Source of the DNA: Alphaproteobacteria bacterium
Lineage (GTDB): Bacteria > Pseudomonadota > Alphaproteobacteria > Rickettsiales > SXRF01
Assembly: GCA_020054105.1 (NCBI GenBank)
Contig: JAGVLW010000056.1
Span: 1-50,016, forward strand
Direction: 5' to 3'
Length of the DNA: 50,016 nucleotides
Shown one piece after another: positions 39,662-48,455 of the stretch (position 1 is its first letter; each line of letters opens with the position of its first letter). Made by a program: the position numbers and the translations under genes. The notes below the pieces were generated by a model. That model searched no databases. It was not told the DNA's origin and worked only from the letters and a program-made list of their open reading frames with translations.

Positions 39662-39696
39662 AAAAAACGGCGCCGAGTGGAAACCCGGCGCCGTTT
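39662..39696 (-). terminator. Rho-independent terminator of the DUF3489 gene
   Basis: A perfect 11-bp stem AAACGGCGCCG/CGGCGCCGTTT (39665-39675 with 39686-39696) with a 10-base loop is followed, on the minus strand, by a run of T. It lies 14 bp after the minus-strand stop at 39711. Confidence 0.85.
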
Positions 39697-39710
39697 GAGA
39701 AGGACGGAAG

Positions 39711-40286
39711 TCAGGCGGCGATGCGGTACACCCGATCCTTGCCGTCTTCCTTCGTGGAGTTGATGGCCAGCTTGAGCTTTTTGCGCATATTGGCCATCGC
39801 ACCATGAATGGAATGCTGCTGCCAGTCGGTGGCTTTCACCAGTTGACTCAGCGTTGCGCCTTCTTTCCGCGAAAGCAGGTCGATAATGACCTGTTGCTTG
39901 GTGGTCTTTCCGGGTTTTGTCTCGGACTTGCCTGAGGCTTGTCTCGGTTTCGTCCCGGACTTTCCCGGTTTCTTTCCGGAAGGTTTCGGTGAAGCGCCGG
40001 ATTTTGCCTTGGGCTTGCCCTTGGGTTTGGCCGATGCTTTGGCGGGCTTCTCCGCGCTGGCGGGAGTAGCGATTGCCTTCTGCGCCGACTCGCTCAGAAC
40101 GTAGATGGTTTTTTTACCTTCTGTTCTGGCGGCGGTCAGCAGGCCGCGCTTAAGCATGCCTTGGATCACCTTTTCGCGCACGGCTGGCATGTGCTTGTAG
40201 AATGAATCCAGCTCGTGGATGTCGTTGTGCTTTTTCTTAACGCCTTCTTCGATGATGGCGCGTTGGGTATCGGTAAGGTCAGTCAT
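39711..40286 (-). CDS. DUF3489-domain protein
   Basis: The product has 191 residues from ATG 40286, which has AAGGAGAAG upstream; the longer frame is not supported. The N-terminal 75 residues look like a small winged-helix (TDTQRAIIEEG, REKVIQGMLKRGLL). A Lys/Pro/Ser-rich linker of about 55 residues with GKPK/GKSGTKP repeats follows. The C-terminal segment KQQVIIDLLSRKEGATLSQL, then TDWQQHSIHGAMANMRKKL, is the DUF3489 domain, a winged-helix-like family abundant in alphaproteobacterial mobile DNA. It is probably a DNA-binding protein. It opposes the surrounding late genes and has its own terminator, so it may be expressed in the lysogen. Confidence 0.8.
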   Translation of the reverse strand: MTDLTDTQRAIIEEGVKKKHNDIHELDSFYKHMPAVREKVIQGMLKRGLLTAARTEGKKTIYVLSESAQKAIATPASAEKPAKASAKPKGKPKAKSGASPKPSGKKPGKSGTKPRQASGKSETKPGKTTKQQVIIDLLSRKEGATLSQLVKATDWQQHSIHGAMANMRKKLKLAINSTKEDGKDRVYRIAA

Positions 40287-40453
40287 GGCTTCTTCTCCTT
40301 TAAGAAAGTTAAAGAAAATGTCCGTTGCGGACGTCCACATGCAGCCAGCCGTGAAGGGAAACATCAAGCTAAAAGTCGCTAAAATAGCATCATTTTCAAT
40401 ATGTTGCCGTAATTATAAGGCAATCTTTCCCTTGATTCAGACGATATGCGCCC

Positions 40454-41020
40454 ATGTCAAATCCCACCGTCCCTGTCGCCACGCTTGCCAAGCTGTTCAA
40501 TCTTACCGAACGGCGTATCCAGCAAATGGCAAGAGACGGCGTTATTCCGAAGCCGGAAAAGGGAAAATACGACCTGATCGGCTGCGTTCGGAATTACATC
40601 AAGTACCTGCAGGAGCGCGCGGCCGGTCGTGATATCGAACCGCAGGATGCCTATGCGGAACGCGCCAGGCTGATTAAGGCGCAGGCGGACAAAACCGAAC
40701 TGGAAGTGAAGGCCATGACCGGCGAGGTAATTCCTTCCGAGCAGGCCGAGCTGCTGTGGGCTGGGCTGGTCGCTGCCTTCCGCGCGCGCATGCTGTCGTT
40801 GCCGGTGCGCTGCGCGCAGCGGGTAATGAATTTCAGAACCTATCCGGAGGTCGAATCCTGTCTGCGGGAGCATGTGCATGAAGCCTTAAACGAGCTGTCG
40901 CGCTATGACCCCGAACAATATAGCAACATCGATATTGAAGAAGGCGGCGGCGATGGCCGCACCGCCTCCGAACCTGAAAATAAGCCAGTGGGCGGATCAG
41001 TACCGGCAATTAAGCAGTGA
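40454..41020 (+). CDS. Terminase small subunit, Nu1-like
   Basis: The product has 188 residues. The N-terminal winged helix-turn-helix (PVATLAKLFNLTERRIQQMARDGVIP) matches lambda Nu1-type small subunits, and the following helix (AYAERARLIKAQADKTELEVKAMTGEVIP) is the usual dimerisation segment. The protein recognises the packaging site on concatemeric DNA and delivers it to the large subunit encoded immediately downstream. The gene overlaps the large-subunit start by 68 bases, which implies translational coupling. The 167 bp upstream contain an inverted repeat TTGCC/GGCAA but no clear late promoter. Confidence 0.88.
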   Translation: MSNPTVPVATLAKLFNLTERRIQQMARDGVIPKPEKGKYDLIGCVRNYIKYLQERAAGRDIEPQDAYAERARLIKAQADKTELEVKAMTGEVIPSEQAELLWAGLVAAFRARMLSLPVRCAQRVMNFRTYPEVESCLREHVHEALNELSRYDPEQYSNIDIEEGGGDGRTASEPENKPVGGSVPAIKQ

Positions 41021-42770
41021 GGCGAGCGCCGAACCCGGCAAATGGATGACGTCGCGCGCGCCGTATCAGCGCGAAATTATGGACGCGCTGTGCGATCCCC
41101 GCATCGAGATGGTGGTGATCATGTCTTCCGCGCAGATCTGCAAGACGGAAATCATTAACAACACGGTCGGCTACCACATCCATCTCGACCCCGCGCCGAT
41201 CCTGCTGTTGCAGCCGACGCTGGAAATGGCCGAAGCCTGGAGCAAGGATCGGTTCGCGCCGATGCTGCGCGACACGCAGGCACTGCGCGGGCTGGTGCGC
41301 GATCCGCGCGCGCGGGACAGCGGCAACACGCTTCTGCATAAGCGGTTTCCGGGCGGGCATATCACGATGGCGGGCGCGAATTCCCCGGCGTCTCTGGCAA
41401 GCCGCCCGATTCGCCTCGTGCTGTGCGACGAGGTCGACCGCTATCCGGTGAGCGCCGGAACGGAAGGCGATCCGGTCAGCCTGGCGCGCAAGCGTACCAC
41501 CACGTTTTGGAACCGGAAACTGCTGCTGACTTCTACGCCGACGATCAAAGGCGCAAGCCGGATCGACGCGGCGTTCGAGCAAAGCGACAAGCGGCGTTTT
41601 TACGTTCCCTGTCCGCACTGTGGCGAAAGCCAAGTGCTGAAATGGCAGCAGGTAAAATGGGAAAGCGACCCCAAGGCGGTGGAGGAAGAAGACCGGCACC
41701 GTCCCGAAACGGCACACTATGTCTGTGAGCATAACGGCTGCATCATTGAGGACGCCGAGCGGCCGAACATGCTCAAGGTCGGAAAATGGATCGCAGAAGC
41801 GCCGTTTGATGGCATCGCCGGGTTCCATATTAATGAACTGTATTCGCCGTGGGTGACGCTGCCGCAGATGGTGGCGGAATTCCTGAAAGCGAAGAAGCTG
41901 CCGGAAACGCTGAAGACCTGGATCAATACCTCGCTGGGCGAAACCTGGGAGGAAGCCGGGGAAACGATTGAAGCCGACGTGCTGCTGCGCCGCAAGGAAA
42001 ACTGGGGCGGCGAAGCGCCGGAAGAAGTGGCGGTGGTGACCGCTGGCGTGGACGTTCAGGGCGACCGCCTGGAAATCGAGGTGAAAGGCTGGGGCATCGG
42101 CGAGGAAAGCTGGTCTCTGGATTACCGGATATTTCTCGGCGATCCCACGCAGGCGAAAGTCTGGCAGGAGTTGGACGAATACCTCCAGCGGCCGGTTAAG
42201 AGCAAGACAGGGCTTTACCTCAATATCGCCTGCACCTGCATCGACTCCGGCGGGCACCACACGCAGGCGGTTTATGAGTTCTGCCGCACGCGCGCAGTGC
42301 GCGGCGTGTTCGCCATCAAAGGATTGAATCAGGCCGCAAAGCCGCTGGTCGGCAGACCGAGCCGCAACAACCGGCACAAGCTGAGATTTTATCCCATCGG
42401 CGTCGATACGGCGAAGGAGGTCATATACGGGCGCTTGCGGATCACCGAGCCGGGGCCGGGTTACTACCACTTCCCCGCCGAGCGCGACCGCGAATACTTC
42501 CTGCAGCTGACCGGCGAAAAGCAGGTCACGCGTTTTCACAAGGGCGCATCGCGGCGGGAATGGGTGAAAATTCGCATCCGCAACGAAGCGTTGGATTGCA
42601 ACGTCTACGCGCTGGCGGCGCTCAAGCTTCTGAGTCCCGATCTCGAACAGCTTTCCTTCAGCATGCAGGTCGCCCCCCGTCCTGAAACGGAACCGGGGAA
42701 GAAGCAGGCACCGGCATCGCAGGAGGAAGGCACATGGATTCCGCGAATCGACAACTGGCTCGACCGATAA
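40953..42770 (+). CDS. Terminase large subunit, GpA family
   Basis: The product has 605 residues from ATG 40953 (GAAGG upstream); an in-frame ATG at 40905 would lengthen it by 16. This is a PF05876-type GpA ATPase-nuclease. The Walker A-like loop reads SSAQICKTE, in which the usual Gly is Cys; Walker B is LVLCDEVDRYP; a zinc-binding pair CPHCG and CEHNGC follows. The C-terminal nuclease has VTAGVDVQGDRLE and CIDSGGHHT with acidic metal ligands. It translocates and cuts phage DNA at the portal. It ends 37 bases inside the next gene, again suggesting coupling. Confidence 0.92.
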   Translation: MAAPPPNLKISQWADQYRQLSSEASAEPGKWMTSRAPYQREIMDALCDPRIEMVVIMSSAQICKTEIINNTVGYHIHLDPAPILLLQPTLEMAEAWSKDRFAPMLRDTQALRGLVRDPRARDSGNTLLHKRFPGGHITMAGANSPASLASRPIRLVLCDEVDRYPVSAGTEGDPVSLARKRTTTFWNRKLLLTSTPTIKGASRIDAAFEQSDKRRFYVPCPHCGESQVLKWQQVKWESDPKAVEEEDRHRPETAHYVCEHNGCIIEDAERPNMLKVGKWIAEAPFDGIAGFHINELYSPWVTLPQMVAEFLKAKKLPETLKTWINTSLGETWEEAGETIEADVLLRRKENWGGEAPEEVAVVTAGVDVQGDRLEIEVKGWGIGEESWSLDYRIFLGDPTQAKVWQELDEYLQRPVKSKTGLYLNIACTCIDSGGHHTQAVYEFCRTRAVRGVFAIKGLNQAAKPLVGRPSRNNRHKLRFYPIGVDTAKEVIYGRLRITEPGPGYYHFPAERDREYFLQLTGEKQVTRFHKGASRREWVKIRIRNEALDCNVYALAALKLLSPDLEQLSFSMQVAPRPETEPGKKQAPASQEEGTWIPRIDNWLDR

Positions 42771-44155
42771 TTCGATATCTGTCCGTCTGCTCCGGCATCG
42801 AAGCGGCGACGGTGGCCTGGCATGCGCTGGGCTGGCAGGCGGCGGGGTTTTCGGAAATTGAAAGTTTCGCCCGCGCGGTGTTGGCGCATCATTATCCGGA
42901 CGTGCCGCTGCACGGCGACTTCACGAAATTAAGAGATGCTGAACATGGAGCAATTGACCTTCTCGTTGGCGGCACACCCTGCCAGTCGTTCAGTATTGCC
43001 GGGCTTAGAAAAGGACTTGATGACGATCGAGGGAACCTCACCCTTGAATATATTCGCCTTGCTGAAAGACTGCGCCCGCGTTGGCTGGTTTGGGAAAATG
43101 TCCCCGGCGTGCTGTCGATTGACGGAGGACGGACGTTTGGAGCCTTCCTCGGCGGGCTGGCAGAATGCGGGTATGGGTTCGCCTACAGGATTCTTGACGC
43201 TCAATATTTCGGAGTGCCACAGCGACGCCGCCGCGTGTTCGTTGTCGGACATCTTGGAGACTGGCGACCTGCCGCGGCGGTACTATTTGAGCGCGAAGGC
43301 CTGTGCGGGGATATTACGCCGGGCGGAAAGGCGCGGGAAGGAATTGCCGGCAACATTACGTCGGGCGCTGGAAGGCGTCGCGGCGGCGGTCAGCAGCCCG
43401 AAAACCTGACCGCACACGCATTGGAAGCCAATAACGGCGGCGCCAGCGGCAAGGAAGGACGCGGGTTGGTAACGCACACGCTGCGCGGCGACGGTTTTGA
43501 CGCCAGCGAAGACGGCACCGGACGCGGCACGCCGCTGGTGGCAGGCACCGTCAGCAGCAAATGGGCAAAAGGCACCGGCGGGCCGTCCGGCGACGAATGC
43601 CAGAATCTCATCGCGTTCTCCGCGAAAGATTACGGTGCCGACGCAGACGAGTACGCGCCGACGCTGCGCGCCATGTGCCATGCGGAAAGCCACCAGAACG
43701 GCGGCGGGCAGATAGCAGTCGCCATTCCCCTACAGGAGATTGGCAAGCGCACCGGCAAATCCACGGACGACGTCAGCATCGGAATAGGAATCGGTGGTGA
43801 CGGCGACGCCATGTTCACGCTCCAGGCCGGAGCGCAGCACGGCGTGGCATCGTTCAAGCCGGGACAGTCGGCGGAATCGCGCGGGATCGGATACGACGAC
43901 CGGCTTTCGCCTTCTTTGGAAGCGGGCGGCGGCGGCAACAACCGTCCCGCCGTGATGCAGCACATGGCGGTGCGCCGCCTGACGCCGCGCGAATGCGAGC
44001 GGCTGCAAGGCTTTCCGGACGACTACACGCTCATTCCTTACCGGGGAAAACCCGCCGCCGACGGCCCAAGGTACAAGGCGCTCGGCAACAGCATGGCGGT
44101 GCCGGTGATGCGCTGGCTGGGCGAACGGATTCAGAAAATCGAAAACCACAGGTAA
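42734..44155 (+). CDS. C5-cytosine DNA methyltransferase
   Basis: The product has 473 residues. Motif I (LSVCSGIEAATVAW), motif IV GGTPCQSFS with the catalytic Cys, motif VI WENVPGVL, motif VIII QRRRRVF and motif X ALGNSMAVPVMRWLG are all present. Between VIII and IX lies a Gly-rich stretch of about 220 residues containing HTLRGDG, a segment around GTGRGTPLV, and SIGIGIGGDGD; this would be the target-recognition region. It is unusually long, as in some multispecific phage enzymes. It presumably protects phage DNA from host restriction. It starts inside the terminase gene and ends three bases before the gpW-like gene. Confidence 0.9.
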   Translation: MDSANRQLARPIIRYLSVCSGIEAATVAWHALGWQAAGFSEIESFARAVLAHHYPDVPLHGDFTKLRDAEHGAIDLLVGGTPCQSFSIAGLRKGLDDDRGNLTLEYIRLAERLRPRWLVWENVPGVLSIDGGRTFGAFLGGLAECGYGFAYRILDAQYFGVPQRRRRVFVVGHLGDWRPAAAVLFEREGLCGDITPGGKAREGIAGNITSGAGRRRGGGQQPENLTAHALEANNGGASGKEGRGLVTHTLRGDGFDASEDGTGRGTPLVAGTVSSKWAKGTGGPSGDECQNLIAFSAKDYGADADEYAPTLRAMCHAESHQNGGGQIAVAIPLQEIGKRTGKSTDDVSIGIGIGGDGDAMFTLQAGAQHGVASFKPGQSAESRGIGYDDRLSPSLEAGGGGNNRPAVMQHMAVRRLTPRECERLQGFPDDYTLIPYRGKPAADGPRYKALGNSMAVPVMRWLGERIQKIENHR

Positions 44156-44158
44156 ATC

Positions 44159-44356
44159 ATGGCATTCACGCAGACCCAACTCGACGCGCTGGAAGCGGCG
44201 ATTGCCTCCGGCACGCTGGAGGTGCGCACCGGCGACAAGGTGGTGCGTTACCAATCGCTTGCGGATTTGATCCGCGCCCGCGACCTCGTGCGCGACCATT
44301 TAACGGCGGACAACCCCACCGAGCGCACCTCACACGCTTCATTTTCCAAGGACTGA
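44159..44356 (+). CDS. gpW-like head-tail joining protein
   Basis: The product has 65 residues. The helical LDALEAAIASGTLEVRTGDKVVRYQSLADLIRARDLV has the two-helix-plus-hairpin layout of lambda gpW, which plugs the portal after packaging and makes the site for tail attachment. The length is right for the family, and the position directly before the portal gene is the usual one in this phage type. CAGGTAAATC before the ATG provides a moderate ribosome-binding site. It is followed after three bases by the portal gene. Confidence 0.75.
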   Translation: MAFTQTQLDALEAAIASGTLEVRTGDKVVRYQSLADLIRARDLVRDHLTADNPTERTSHASFSKD

Positions 44357-44359
44357 CCC

Positions 44360-45892
44360 ATGTGGATTGACGATTTGATCGGCGTATTTTCGCCAATGGT
44401 CGGGCTGCGTCGGAAACAGGCGCGCCTGGCGCTTTCCGTCATGGGACGCGCCTACGAAGGCGCAAAAAGCGGCAGGCGCACGGACGGCTGGATCACGGCG
44501 GGTAATTCCGCCAACGCGGAAATCGCCAGCGCGGGATCGCGTCTGCGCGACCGGGCGCGGGACATCACCCGCAACAATGCCTACGGCCGGAAAGCCAAGC
44601 GCGTATTTTCCGACAATTTCATTGGAACCGGCATCATCCCGCAGGCGCGTACTGGCTCCGACCGGCTGAATAAGCAGATCATGGCCGCGTGGGAGAACTG
44701 GACGCACATGGCGGACGCCGAGGGCGACTGCGATTTCTACGGCCTGCAGGCGCTGATCGTGCGCAGCATTTACGAAAGCGGCGAGTGTTTTGTGCGCTAC
44801 CGCGACCGTTTCGCTGACGACGGCATGGCGGTGCCGATGCAGTTGCAGGTGCTGGAGGCGGATTTCCTCGATACGACCCGCAACGTGGAGGCTGGCGCGA
44901 ATTACATCCGTCAGGGCATTGAATTCGATCCGAAAGGCCGGAGAGTCGCCTACTGGATGTGGCCGTACCATCCGGGAGAAAGTATGCCGGTGCGTCCGCG
45001 CTTCCAAAGCGTCCGCATTCCCGCCGACCAAATCCTCCATATTTATGAAAAAGACCGCCCCGGCCAGATACGCGGCGTGACCGCCTTCGCCGCCGTGCTG
45101 ATGCGCATGCGCGACCTTGACGATTACGAGGACGCGGAACTGCTGCGGAAAAAGATCGAGTCATGCTTCACCGCCTTTGTAATCCAGAACAGCGGCAGCG
45201 AGGGGCCGCTGCTCGGCAACGTCGCGGCGCAAAGCAGCGAAAGCGGCACCGGCCAGAATCAGCCCAAGCGCGTCGAGCAGTTCCGTCCCGGCATGATCGA
45301 ATACCTGAAGCCGGGCGAAGACGTGCGGTTCGGCAGCCCCACCAGCGACGCCAATTATATCGCCTACATGCGCAATCAGCTCCACGCGGTGGCGGCGGGG
45401 CTGGGCGTCACCTACGAGCAACTGACCGGCGATTTAAGCCAGGTGAACTACAGCAGCTTGCGCGCCGGTCTGCTGGAATTCCGGCGCATGGTCGAAACGC
45501 TGCGCTGGCAGGTCTTCATTCCGATGTTCTGCATGCCGGTGTGGAGGCGCTTCGTCGACCGCGCCTACGTTGCCGGGAAGATCGCGCGCGTCGAATACGG
45601 CGTGAATTGGACGGCCCCGAAATTCGAGATGATCGACCCGCTCAAGGATGCGCAGGCCGACACCATGATGATGCGCAACGGCACGCTGACGCTGCGCAAC
45701 GCCATCGCCAGCCGCGGTGAGGATCCCGACCGGCAGATTCAGGAGATCGGCGAGATCAACCGGCTGCTCGATCAGTTGGGAATCATTCTCGACAGCGACC
45801 CTCGCTACACGGCGAAAAGCGGTGTGGCTCAAACCCCTAACGATGGAGAAAGCAATGCCGCAGACAGCTCTAAAACCATGCCACAGGATTAA
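44360..45892 (+). CDS. Portal protein, lambda GpB-like
   Basis: The product has 510 residues. Sequence features of the lambda-type portal are present: RARDITRNNAYGRKAKRVFSDNFIGTGI near the N terminus, WTHMADAEGDCDFYGLQALIVRSIYESGECFVR, HIYEKDRPGQIRGVTAFA, and GVTYEQLTGDLSQVNYSSLRAG. It forms the dodecameric ring through which DNA enters and leaves the capsid. AAGGA eight bases before the ATG supports the start. It overlaps the next gene by 38 bases. The C-terminal tail is polar and probably disordered. Confidence 0.93.
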   Translation: MWIDDLIGVFSPMVGLRRKQARLALSVMGRAYEGAKSGRRTDGWITAGNSANAEIASAGSRLRDRARDITRNNAYGRKAKRVFSDNFIGTGIIPQARTGSDRLNKQIMAAWENWTHMADAEGDCDFYGLQALIVRSIYESGECFVRYRDRFADDGMAVPMQLQVLEADFLDTTRNVEAGANYIRQGIEFDPKGRRVAYWMWPYHPGESMPVRPRFQSVRIPADQILHIYEKDRPGQIRGVTAFAAVLMRMRDLDDYEDAELLRKKIESCFTAFVIQNSGSEGPLLGNVAAQSSESGTGQNQPKRVEQFRPGMIEYLKPGEDVRFGSPTSDANYIAYMRNQLHAVAAGLGVTYEQLTGDLSQVNYSSLRAGLLEFRRMVETLRWQVFIPMFCMPVWRRFVDRAYVAGKIARVEYGVNWTAPKFEMIDPLKDAQADTMMMRNGTLTLRNAIASRGEDPDRQIQEIGEINRLLDQLGIILDSDPRYTAKSGVAQTPNDGESNAADSSKTMPQD

Positions 45893-47939
45893 TCTCCCGA
45901 TTCAAACTCGCTTGGCGCAGCTGGAGCTGCCGCAGGGCGAACAGGAGGCCGACAACGTCTTTGACATTGTCTGGACGACCGGCGCGCGCGTGCGCCGCTA
46001 CGACTGGATGAACGACGAGGTGTACGACGAAGAACTGGTCGTCACGCCGGAAGCGGTGCGCATGGAGCGGCTGAATTCCGGCTCCGTAGCGGTGCTGAAT
46101 ACCCATTCGCAATATTCCCTCGAGGACGTGATCGGCGTTTTTCTGGCGAACACCGGCGTGCTGGAAAACGGCCAAGGCCTCGGCCGCATCATGGTCGACA
46201 CCGGCGAGGCTACGAAAGCCGTCCTTACCAAAATTCAAAACCGCATCATTCGAAACGTCAGCGTGGGCTATCGCGTCCATCGCTACGAAATAATCCGCAG
46301 CGAGGGCGCAGTGCCTCTCTACCGCGCGGTGGATTGGGAACCGTATGAAATTTCATTGGTGCCCATAGGGGCGGATGCAGGCGCTGGCATCCGCTCCAAC
46401 CCTCGCTCCTACCCGTGCGAGATTATTCAACCTCAACATCAACCTAAGGAGAATCGAACCATGCCCGACAACGACATCAATCAGGATCCGAACACGCCTG
46501 AAAATCCCCCGTCCAATCCTCCGGCAAACCCTGCGGAAAACCCGCAGCCGGAGAATCCCGCACCCGCCAGCAACCCGCCAGCGGACAACCCCGCAACCGA
46601 TCCCGACGATCCGCCGCCCGCATCTGAGCCTTCCGGCGAAGGTCAGGCGGAAGGTGTGCGCATGGAACGCTCACGCGTAATGGAAATCCAGAAAATCGTG
46701 CGCGCGGCGAAACTTCCCGAAGCGCACGCTATCCGGATGATCAATGACGGCACGTCGATCAAGCAGGCGCGCAAGGCGGTTCTCGACGAACTCGCTCGGC
46801 GCAACGGCGAAGGCGGCGAAATCCGCTCGCAGGTGACCATCACCCGCGACGAAATGGACAGCTGCCGCGCCGTCGTGGAAAACGCGCTGCTTAACCGCTT
46901 CAATCCCGACAAGTACAAGCTCGACAGCGGAGCGCGGGAATTTCGCGGCATGAGCCTGCTGGAAATCGGGCGCGACATGCTGGAGCGGCGCGGCACGCGA
47001 ACGCGCGGGTTCTCCCGCGTGCAGCTGGCGGGCGCAGTCCTGGGGCTGGAGTCGCGCGGCGGTCTGCAAGGCAGCAGCGATTTCCCCTACATCCTGGCGA
47101 ATGTGGCCAACAAGACCCTGCGCGACGCATACGAAGCGGCGCCGCAGACCTTCAAGCCGTTCTGCCGCCAGACCATCGCGCCCGACTTCAAGATGCTGGC
47201 GCGCGTGCAGCTGGGCGACGCGCCGACGCTGGAGAAGGTGAACGAATCCGGCGAGTTCAAGCGCGGATCGGTCAGCGACGCCCGCGAGCAGTATGCGCTC
47301 GCCACCTACGGTAAGGTGGTCGCCATCAACCGTCAGGTCATCATCAACGACGACCTTGATGCCTTCACCCGCTTGCCTGCCATGTTCGGACGCGCCGCCG
47401 CCGATCTGGAAAGCGATACGGTGTGGGGCATCATTACCGCGAACGCGGCGATGGGCGACGGCACGGCGCTGTTCCACGCCACGCACGGCAACCTCGCGGG
47501 CAGCGGCGGCGCAATCGCCGTGGCCACGCTCGGTGCCGGTCGCCAGGCGATGCGCCAGCAGAAGGGACTGAACGGCCGGTACATCAACGTGATGGCGAAA
47601 TACCTTGTGGTGCCGTCCGCGTTGGAAACCATCGCCGAGCAGTATGTGACGCAGACGAACGTCATTTACACGAAAAGCAGCGACTTCAACCCCTTCGCCA
47701 ACAAGCTGCAGGTGCTCGCCGAACCGAGGCTGGACGGCTCGTCGGCCATTTCCTGGTATATGGCCGCCGATCCGATGCAGATCGACACCATCGAGTACGC
47801 TTACCTCGAGGGCAATGAGGGCGTCTATCTCGAAAGCCGCGTCGGCTTCGATGTTGACGGCTTAGAGCTGAAGGCGCGTCTGGACTTCGCTGCGAAGGCG
47901 ATTGACTGGCGCGGTTTCTACAAGAACCCCGGCGCGTAA
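45855..47939 (+). CDS. Prohead protease-major capsid fusion protein
   Basis: The product has 694 residues from ATG 45855, which has GGAG six bases upstream. Residues about 20-200 are a U35-like prohead protease (His in LNTHSQYSLEDVIG, Ser in NVSVGYRV). A Pro/Asn-rich linker (about 203-265) and a helical scaffold-like part follow. The Mu-F/gpT-like capsid domain runs from about 360 (NVANKTLRDAYEAAPQTFKPF). A strong internal ribosome-binding site and ATG at 46461 could also give a separate 492-residue scaffold-capsid product. The protease would cut the precursor during head maturation. Such fusions are known in alphaproteobacterial and other phages. Confidence 0.9.
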   Translation: MPQTALKPCHRINLPIQTRLAQLELPQGEQEADNVFDIVWTTGARVRRYDWMNDEVYDEELVVTPEAVRMERLNSGSVAVLNTHSQYSLEDVIGVFLANTGVLENGQGLGRIMVDTGEATKAVLTKIQNRIIRNVSVGYRVHRYEIIRSEGAVPLYRAVDWEPYEISLVPIGADAGAGIRSNPRSYPCEIIQPQHQPKENRTMPDNDINQDPNTPENPPSNPPANPAENPQPENPAPASNPPADNPATDPDDPPPASEPSGEGQAEGVRMERSRVMEIQKIVRAAKLPEAHAIRMINDGTSIKQARKAVLDELARRNGEGGEIRSQVTITRDEMDSCRAVVENALLNRFNPDKYKLDSGAREFRGMSLLEIGRDMLERRGTRTRGFSRVQLAGAVLGLESRGGLQGSSDFPYILANVANKTLRDAYEAAPQTFKPFCRQTIAPDFKMLARVQLGDAPTLEKVNESGEFKRGSVSDAREQYALATYGKVVAINRQVIINDDLDAFTRLPAMFGRAAADLESDTVWGIITANAAMGDGTALFHATHGNLAGSGGAIAVATLGAGRQAMRQQKGLNGRYINVMAKYLVVPSALETIAEQYVTQTNVIYTKSSDFNPFANKLQVLAEPRLDGSSAISWYMAADPMQIDTIEYAYLEGNEGVYLESRVGFDVDGLELKARLDFAAKAIDWRGFYKNPGA
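46446..46463 (+). promoter_or_regulatory. Internal ribosome-binding site and start within the protease-capsid gene
   Basis: AAGGAG followed after nine bases by ATG (46461) lies in frame in the middle of the gene, exactly between the protease domain and the Pro-rich linker. Independent translation would make the scaffold-capsid portion in excess over the protease. Confidence 0.6.
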
Positions 47940-47964
47940 TTCCCGCAACGACGGTTCATCCACC

Positions 47965-47987
47965 GGCGGCCTGGGTGCCGCTTTTTT
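47965..47987 (+). terminator. Rho-independent terminator after the capsid gene
   Basis: GCGGC/GCCGC with loop CTGGGT is followed by six T residues, 27 bp after the capsid stop and 26 bp before the next ATG. Partial termination here would lower expression of the downstream head-completion genes. Confidence 0.65.
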
Positions 47988-48012
47988 ATTATCAAACTTA
48001 AGGAGAAATCTC

Positions 48013-48348
48013 ATGAAGAACTTCATTCAGGAGGGCAAAACCCTCACGTTTACCGCTCCCTATCAGGTCGTCTCCGGCGACGGCCTGCTGGTGGGTTCCA
48101 TTTTCGGCGTGGCGGCGAACGACGCCGCCAACGCAGCGGAAGTGGAAGCCGTAACCGAGGGGGTGTTTTCCCTGAAGAAAACCAGCGCGCAGGCATGGAC
48201 GGTCGGCGCGCTGATTTACTGGGACAACACCAACAAGGAATGCACCACCACCGTCGGCAGCAACAAGCTGATCGGCACGGCGGCTGCAGCGGCGGTAAAC
48301 CCCAGCGGCACCGGCCTGGTAAGGCTCAACGGGGCTTTTATCAGCTAG
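48013..48348 (+). CDS. DUF2190-family capsid-associated protein
   Basis: The product has 111 residues with AAGGAG upstream. FIQEGKTLTFTAPYQVVSGDGLLVGSIFGVA, with VEAVTEGVFSLKKTSAQAWTVGALIYWD, is the DUF2190 pattern, a small beta-rich protein found directly after the major capsid gene of many phages. Members are thought to be head decoration proteins or fibre-like subunits. The position after a partial terminator is consistent with such a role. No cysteine or enzymatic motif is seen apart from one Cys in the beta region. Confidence 0.82.
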   Translation: MKNFIQEGKTLTFTAPYQVVSGDGLLVGSIFGVAANDAANAAEVEAVTEGVFSLKKTSAQAWTVGALIYWDNTNKECTTTVGSNKLIGTAAAAAVNPSGTGLVRLNGAFIS

Positions 48349-48365
48349 GCGGAAAAGGCGGCGGT

Positions 48366-48455
48366 TTGACTCCCGACTGGTCGGATCATGTGGATTCCGA
48401 ACTCAGGCTGGAGGATGCGTCGCCTATTTCGCCATCGTGGAGGGATAGCCCATGA
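48366..48455 (+). CDS. Possible 29-residue phage protein (TTG start)
   Basis: A short frame begins at TTG 48366 with AAAAGG upstream and ends in a TGA overlapping the ATG of the next gene. The product is acidic and Pro/Ser-containing. The ATGA junction supports it, but the codon run is too short to be sure, and the space may simply be a leader. Confidence 0.3.
   Translation: MTPDWSDHVDSELRLEDASPISPSWRDSP

Noticed and set aside
41010..42539. 509-codon minus-strand frame opposite terminase
   Set aside because: The sense strand carries complete terminase motifs and the antisense product has no recognisable features.
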